Assembly (NCBI GenBank): GCA_041752235.1
Contig: JBGSHM010000029.1
Span: 28,770-92,769 of the forward strand
DNA length: 64,000 nucleotides
Origin: SpSt-398 sp041752235
GTDB taxonomy: Bacteria; Bacteroidota; Bacteroidia; Chitinophagales; Chitinophagaceae
Direction: 5' to 3'
Shown: positions 60,141 through 64,000 of the stretch, piece after piece
Numbering within the stretch: the first letter of the stretch is position 1
Layout of the letters: every line of letters starts with the position of its first letter
The notes under the pieces: model-generated
Told to the model about the DNA's origin: nothing
The model's database searches: none
The model's input: the letters and a program-made list of their open reading frames with translations, nothing else
Made by a program: the position numbers and the translations under genes

Positions 60141-60217
60141 TAACCGCAAAGGCGCTATGGCGCAAAGAAGCGCCAAGTCTTTGCGCAGCCTGGCGCCATG
60201 GTGTCCTGGCGGTAAAA
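60141..60217. repeat. Palindromic TTACCGCC-family element between the PhoD and YcxB-like genes
   Basis: TAACCGCAAAGGCGCTATGG on the left pairs with CCATGGTGTCCTGGCGGTAA on the right; the centre has facing GCGCAAAG and CTTTGCGC words. Confidence 0.8.
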
Positions 60218-60234
60218 AATTGAATAGTATAAAA

Positions 60235-60705
60235 ATGACCATACAGTTTTCCTACGACAAAAAGAAAGTGCTCCAGGCGCTTCGCTATCATTTTATCAGC
60301 CAGAAGGAGCTGCGCCTCATGCTTATTCTGGTCAATGTATTTGCCCTGACTTCGGCAGCTTTGTTCTTTTTTAAAAAAGTGACCCCGCTTGCTTTTTTAC
60401 TGGGTTCATTTCTCTGGTTTGGTTTTATGATCGTCATCTGGTTTGTTCTTCCGCTGGTCATTTACCGGAAGGCCGACACCTTCAAAGATCATTTCACGAT
60501 GCATTTTGGCGAGCAGGAATTTACATTGGGAAATGAGCGTGGTCAGCGCGCTTTTCCCTGGAATACAGTGAAGAAAATGGTGGAGAGCCCGCATTTCTTT
60601 CATTTGTATTTTGATACCAAGTCTTTTTTCCTGGTGCCAAAAGATGCCTGCGAAGATGTGGTGGGGGTTCGTAAGTTAATGCGCGAGAAAGTGGGGAGCA
60701 AATAG
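60235..60705 (+). CDS. YcxB-like small membrane protein
   Basis: From ATG 60235 the product is 156 residues; a frame from 60136 would read through the palindromic element. It has two hydrophobic helices at about residues 28-46 (LMLILVNVFALTSAALFFF) and 55-78 (AFLLGSFLWFGFMIVIWFVL). After these comes a small soluble domain (HFTMHFGEQEFTLGNERGQRAFPWNTVKKMVESPHFFHLYFD) of the YcxB type, common in bacteria and of unknown function. The PWNTVKK segment is the family-typical centre. It converges with the GNAT gene; an AAGGAATAAGG palindrome lies between. Confidence 0.8.
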   Translation: MTIQFSYDKKKVLQALRYHFISQKELRLMLILVNVFALTSAALFFFKKVTPLAFLLGSFLWFGFMIVIWFVLPLVIYRKADTFKDHFTMHFGEQEFTLGNERGQRAFPWNTVKKMVESPHFFHLYFDTKSFFLVPKDACEDVVGVRKLMREKVGSK

Positions 60706-60709
60706 TAAT

Positions 60710-60798
60710 AAGAAATAAGGAATTTGAAATAAGGAATAAGGAGGTAGAATAGCCAGGTGCGCCCACTTCCTTATTTTCTATTTCTTATTCCTTATTTC
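60710..60798. repeat. ATAAGGAATAAGG-type palindrome between the YcxB-like and GNAT genes
   Basis: AGAAATAAGGAATTTG and GAATAAGGAGG on the left face CTTCCTTATTTTC and TTATTCCTTATTTCTC on the right, leaving a short GC-rich centre. It fills a convergent gap. Confidence 0.75.
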
Positions 60799-61227
60799 TC
60801 AAAGCGCTTTTTCCATTTCATAATGCGGAATGGAAATTTCAAAAAATTCATCACTCACAACCTTATATCCCATTTTTTCAAAAAACCCTACAACGGGTTT
60901 ACGGGCGTGCATATTAAGTACTTTATAGCCCTGGTCGCGGGCGATGTTTTCGGCAAAAAGGATCATTGCTCGGCCAATACCCTTACCTTGCAGGTCGTTT
61001 AGGACGGCCATTTGCCGTAGACGGACTTTATCATTGGATTCTTTAACCAACATACAGCAACCCAGGATACTTTCATCCTCAAAGGCCCCGATCAGGAGGT
61101 TTTCTTTTTCTTTTTCCAATTCTTCGGTAGAAAAATGGATCCCGATTGGCCGACGCAGGATATCGTCCCTTAACTTTACCATGAGTTGGTATTCGGGGGT
61201 TCCGTGGTCAATAATTTTAAGGGCCAT
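60799..61227 (-). CDS. GNAT family N-acetyltransferase
   Basis: The 142-residue enzyme has the GNAT fold: an N-terminal strand-helix block (ALKIIDHGTPEYQLMVKLRDDIL), VRLRQMAVLNDLQGKGIGRAMILFAE with the acetyl-CoA-binding Q-x-x-G-x-G loop, and the C-terminal YKVLNMHARKPVVGFFEKMGYKVV signature. Its substrate cannot be predicted; the shape resembles the ElaA/YjcF-type stand-alone GNATs. It has no signal and is cytoplasmic. It is convergent with the YcxB-like gene and divergent from acpP, whose promoter lies in the 204-nt gap. No repeat lies in that gap. Confidence 0.9.
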   Translation of the reverse strand: MALKIIDHGTPEYQLMVKLRDDILRRPIGIHFSTEELEKEKENLLIGAFEDESILGCCMLVKESNDKVRLRQMAVLNDLQGKGIGRAMILFAENIARDQGYKVLNMHARKPVVGFFEKMGYKVVSDEFFEISIPHYEMEKAL

Positions 61228-61397
61228 CCGTGTTGGTTTTGGGGGTCGTTTCGGTGAATCAGTTCAATTTACAACATCATATTAACATGACCAATCCGCC
61301 ATTTCCTATTCATTTGTCCGAAATACCCTCAAAAGTCATTAATTATCAATTTTTTAGGAAAAAAATGACCTTTGCGTTGTGATTTATTCAAAAATTA

Positions 61398-61405
61398 TAT
61401 TTTTG
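61398..61405 (+). promoter_or_regulatory. -7 promoter element of acpP
   Basis: TATTTTTG is an exact TAnnTTTG match 26 nt before the ATG. A possible -33 TTG (61377-61379, in GCGTTGTG) lies 18 nt upstream, the best-spaced promoter pair in the window. Confidence 0.6.
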
Positions 61406-61431
61406 CACCCTAATAACCAAATTATTGAAAC

Positions 61432-61668
61432 ATGTCAGACATCGCCTCCCGAGTTAAAAAGATCATCGTAGACAAATTAGGTGTAGACGAAGCCGAAGTA
61501 ACAAGTGAAGCTTCTTTTACAAATGATTTAGGTGCAGATTCCCTTGACACCGTTGAGTTGATCATGGAGTTCGAAAAAGAATTCAACATCTCCATTCCCG
61601 ATGAACAGGCTGAAACCATTACTACTGTGGGTCAGGCTGTCGCTTACCTGGAAGAAAACGCCAAGTAA
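61432..61668 (+). CDS. acpP: Acyl carrier protein AcpP
   Basis: ACP carries growing acyl chains on a 4'-phosphopantetheine arm for fatty acid synthesis. The 78-residue acidic protein has the attachment Ser37 in LGADSLDTVELIM, and the four-helix pattern is complete. A single strong -7 promoter box lies 26 nt upstream and a terminator hairpin follows at 61712, so it can be made as a short, abundant transcript, as is usual for acpP. fabF starts 112 nt downstream, the common acpP-fabF-rnc order. The rest of the fatty acid genes are elsewhere. Confidence 0.97.
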   Translation: MSDIASRVKKIIVDKLGVDEAEVTSEASFTNDLGADSLDTVELIMEFEKEFNISIPDEQAETITTVGQAVAYLEENAK

Positions 61669-61711
61669 TTGCGCCCGCAGTTTGCGGGGCTGAATGGAAA
61701 TAAAATTAAAT

Positions 61712-61754
61712 CCGCCTTCCGCCTGTTTACAACAGCGAAGGCGGTTTTATCTTT
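61712..61754 (+). terminator. Terminator between acpP and fabF
   Basis: CCGCCTTC (61712-61719) pairs with GAAGGCGG (61737-61744); an inner CTGTT/AACAG helix extends it. TTTTATCTTT follows. Partial read-through would give more acpP than fabF transcript. Confidence 0.75.
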
Positions 61755-61779
61755 AACACAATAACAATCCACAGGCACT

Positions 61780-63033
61780 ATGGAATTAAAAAGAGTAGTT
61801 GTGACGGGGATGGGCGCCTTGACGCCGCTTGGCAATACGATAGACGAATATTGGAATAGCTTGATCAATGGAGTTTCCGGCGCAGCGATGATCACGCAGT
61901 TTGATGCCAGTAAGTTCCGGACAAAATTTGCCTGTGAGGTAAAGAATTTTGAACCTACCCAGTACCTGGATAAGAAAGAAGCCCGTAAGATCGACCGCTT
62001 TACCCAATTTGCCCTGGTGGTAAGTGACCAGGCCATGGCCGATGCCGGTCTTGGACCGGATAATATCGATCCGGATAAGGTAGGGGTGGTCTTTGCATCA
62101 GGTATTGGCGGATTGATCACCTTTCAGCACGAAGTGACTGATTTTGCCCGGGGTGATGGTACCCCTCGTTTTAACCCTTTTTTCATTCCCAAGATGATCC
62201 TGGATATTGCGGCGGGTCAGATTTCCATGCGGCATAACCTGCGTGGACCCAACTTCGCCGTGGTAAGCGCCTGCGCCAGTAGCACCAATGCCATCATCGA
62301 AGCCTATAACTTACTTCGGTTGAACAAGGCGGATATCATCCTCACTGGAGGAAGTGAGGCCGTGATCTCCGAAGCCGGCGTAGGTGGTTTTAATGCCATG
62401 AAGGCCATGAGTGAGCGGAATGATAGTCCGCAAACAGCCAGCCGCCCCTACGACAAAGAACGCGACGGTTTTGTGATGGGTGAAGCAGCCGGTATGTTGG
62501 TCCTCGAAGAATTGGAACACGCCAAAGCGCGTGGGGCGCGTATCTATTGCGAAGTAGTAGGAGGTGGCGCTACCGCCGATGCCCACCACATCACTGCTCC
62601 CCATCCGGAAGGGCTGGGTGCCCGGAATGTGATGCTCGCTGCCCTGCGTGACGGGGAAATGCAAGCCACCGAGATCGACTATATCAATACCCACGGTACC
62701 TCTACACCCATTGGGGACGGAGCCGAGGTAAAAGCCATCACCCAGGTATTTGGCGAACATGCCTATAACCTGAATATCAGTTCCACCAAGTCAATGACCG
62801 GGCACTGCCTGGGCGCTGCCGGGGTGATCGAAGCCATCGCCTGTATCAAAGCCGTGATGCATGATATCGTACCTCCTACCATTAACCACTTTACCGATGA
62901 CCCGGAACTGGACCCCAAATTGAACTTCACCTTCAACAAAGCCCAGCAACGAACCGTGAACGCCGCCCTGAGTAATACTTTTGGGTTTGGTGGCCACAAT
63001 GCCTGCGTGATCGTTAAAAAGTACAAGGGATAA
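61780..63033 (+). CDS. fabF: 3-oxoacyl-ACP synthase II FabF
   Basis: FabF condenses malonyl-ACP with acyl-ACP in fatty acid elongation and controls temperature adaptation of chain type in some bacteria. The 417 residues hold the catalytic Cys165 in VVSACASSTNAI, the two active-site His in INTHGTSTPIGD and SMTGHCLGAAG, and GFGGHNACVIVKK at the end. The start MELKRVVVTGMGALTPLG is standard. It is 112 nt after acpP, which supplies its substrate carrier. The next gene, rnc, follows within 42 nt, a conserved order in Bacteroidota. Confidence 0.97.
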   Translation: MELKRVVVTGMGALTPLGNTIDEYWNSLINGVSGAAMITQFDASKFRTKFACEVKNFEPTQYLDKKEARKIDRFTQFALVVSDQAMADAGLGPDNIDPDKVGVVFASGIGGLITFQHEVTDFARGDGTPRFNPFFIPKMILDIAAGQISMRHNLRGPNFAVVSACASSTNAIIEAYNLLRLNKADIILTGGSEAVISEAGVGGFNAMKAMSERNDSPQTASRPYDKERDGFVMGEAAGMLVLEELEHAKARGARIYCEVVGGGATADAHHITAPHPEGLGARNVMLAALRDGEMQATEIDYINTHGTSTPIGDGAEVKAITQVFGEHAYNLNISSTKSMTGHCLGAAGVIEAIACIKAVMHDIVPPTINHFTDDPELDPKLNFTFNKAQQRTVNAALSNTFGFGGHNACVIVKKYKG

Positions 63034-63075
63034 GAAAATTTCTTGACCGGGAAAAAAAATTGTAGTTTACAAATC

Positions 63076-63804
63076 GTGGATTTCTTCAAACGTATTTTCA
63101 AGAACCGTGGGTTTTCGTTTAAGGGGGAACTGAAGAATATTCTTGGTTTCACCCCCGGCAACCTTTCGCTATACAAGACCGCCCTCACACACCGTTCGGT
63201 TCGCGAAAACTCGGATGAGAACAATGAACGCCTGGAATACCTCGGCGATGCCGTACTAAGCGCTCAGATCGCCGATTACCTCTTCAAACGTTACCCCTAC
63301 AAGGATGAAGGTTTTCTGACCGAAATGAGGAGCAAGATGGTGAACCGCCAGCAACTCAATGAAATTGCAATGCGGATGGGGATTCGAAAGGTCACGCTCT
63401 ATAACAAAAATGACAATTCGCTCAAAGTAAGCCAGATCTTTGGCAATACACTCGAAGCCCTGGTGGGGGCCATTTACCTCGATAAAGGGTATAAGAAGAC
63501 CAGTGTCTGGGTCACCAAACGGATCATTCTTCCCCATATGTTCATTGATGATCTGGAATTACTGGAGATCAATCACAAAAACAAACTCTACGGCTGGGCC
63601 AACCGAAATGGCCATAACCTCGAATTTGAAACCGTAGAGGAAAAAATCGAGAACGGTCGGCGGCTCTTTACCATCGCTGCCGTAGTGAATGGGGAAAAAG
63701 TATCTATCGGCCGGGCCTATAACAAAAAAGACGCCTCCCAGATCGCATCACAGATAGCTGTGGAGAAGTTGAATATTGCTACTAGCGAGAGCCGGGAGAC
63801 GTGA
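63076..63804 (+). CDS. rnc: Ribonuclease III
   Basis: RNase III cuts double-stranded RNA in rRNA processing and in turnover of structured RNAs. The signature ERLEYLGDAVLS is present, with the metal-binding acidic residues also in NTLEALVGAIYLDKG. A double-stranded RNA-binding domain follows from about residue 165 of the longer form (INHKNKLYGWANRNGHNLEF, KEVSIGRAYNKKDASQIA-like end). I choose GTG at 63076 (242 residues, starting VDFFKRIFKNRG as is usual in the group). A TTG at 63043, giving 11 more residues, is the alternative. The gene ends in the GTGAATGG tandem repeat region, and the last codons read ESRET before the array. Confidence 0.92.
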   Translation: MDFFKRIFKNRGFSFKGELKNILGFTPGNLSLYKTALTHRSVRENSDENNERLEYLGDAVLSAQIADYLFKRYPYKDEGFLTEMRSKMVNRQQLNEIAMRMGIRKVTLYNKNDNSLKVSQIFGNTLEALVGAIYLDKGYKKTSVWVTKRIILPHMFIDDLELLEINHKNKLYGWANRNGHNLEFETVEEKIENGRRLFTIAAVVNGEKVSIGRAYNKKDASQIASQIAVEKLNIATSESRET

Positions 63805-63885
63805 ATGGTGAATGGTGAATGGTGAATGGTGAATGGTGAATGGTGAATGGTGAATGGTGAATGGTGAATGGTGAATGGTGAATGG
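63802..63885 (+). repeat. Tandem array of 7-nt unit TGAATGG, 12 copies, after rnc
   Basis: TGAATGG repeats 12 times in perfect register directly before a 19-bp hairpin. It is preceded by GGAGACG, the same word as the array near 8294. The reverse-complement words (CTCACTATTCACTATTCACC and CGCCTCACGTCTCACG) lie at 63950-64000, so the arrangement mirrors 8303-8574. Confidence 0.95.
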
Positions 63886-63895
63886 TGAAAAATAC

Positions 63896-63935
63896 AAACA
63901 AAGGGTCAATAGTATTTACTATTGACCCTTTGTTT
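63896..63935. terminator. Perfect 19-bp hairpin nested inside the inverted repeat, probable two-way terminator
   Basis: AAACAAAGGGTCAATAGTA (63896-63914) and TACTATTGACCCTTTGTTT (63917-63935) are perfect reverse complements with a 2-nt loop. A-rich and T-rich ends make it a terminator in both directions. Confidence 0.8.
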
Positions 63936-63949
63936 TATACATTATTTTC

Positions 63950-64000
63950 CTCACTATTCACTATTCACCATTCACCATTCACGCCTCACGTCTCACGTCT
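63950..64000. repeat. Right arm of the GTGAATGG/GTGAGACG inverted repeat, cut by the window end
   Basis: CTCACTATTCACTATTCACC, then CATTCACGCCTCACGTCTC, is the reverse complement of the words to the left of the hairpin. The element continues beyond the window. Confidence 0.85.

Overview
The window is a 64-kb piece of a chromosome from Bacteroidota, most likely family Chitinophagaceae. The evidence is type IX secretion sorting domains, a SusC/SusD polysaccharide locus, a HmuY haem locus, TAnnTTTG -7 promoter elements, few Shine-Dalgarno sites, and the ftsX/DUF3098/uppP order. About 50 protein genes are supported. I found no tRNA, rRNA, CRISPR array or transposase gene.

Layout. 1-5246: two secreted type IX cargo proteins, the first cut by the window edge. 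5415-15879: housekeeping genes (rsmA, a 2-hydroxyacid dehydrogenase, greA, a HIT protein, ruvC, a flippase-like membrane protein, a DUF3108 protein, a metallo-hydrolase, an MFS transporter, uppP, ftsX). 16128-19373: leuS with an in-frame DUF559 nuclease-like insert. 19441-27545: a SET-domain protein, an AraC regulator with a membrane domain, two unknown secreted proteins, a secreted EEP hydrolase, ruvB, a response regulator and a HerA-like ATPase. 27639-35082: recQ, a copper-type P-ATPase, tsaE, alanine dehydrogenase, an ABC ATPase and lpxA. 35335-41175: a probable haem/iron locus (AraC regulator, TonB receptor, HmuY lipoprotein, DUF6607 protein). 41272-54259: a probable beta-1,3-glucan (laminarin-type) utilisation locus with a propeller/LuxR sensor-regulator, SusC, SusD, two surface glycan-binding lipoproteins and two GH16 enzymes. 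54396-63804: ileS, a TraR/DksA protein with a histone-H1-like tail, a PhoD-like phosphatase, a YcxB-like protein, a GNAT, acpP, fabF and rnc.

The most unusual aspect is the repeat content. Intergenic regions hold many short-word palindromic elements in at least eight sequence families. The most frequent is built from a half-unit like TTACCGCCAAGACGC and occurs at 13 places in two opposite topologies. Eight of the nine convergent gene junctions carry one of these elements, so many may act as two-way terminators. Related elements have also entered genes in frame: the DUF559 cassette in leuS, two short inserts in ileS, and a palindrome in the ABC ATPase gene. A further item is a perfect -7 promoter followed at once by an intrinsic terminator in the greA leader, resembling the GraL arrangement of E. 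coli.

All calls come from reading the sequence. No database search or folding program was run. Residue positions are approximate where stated.
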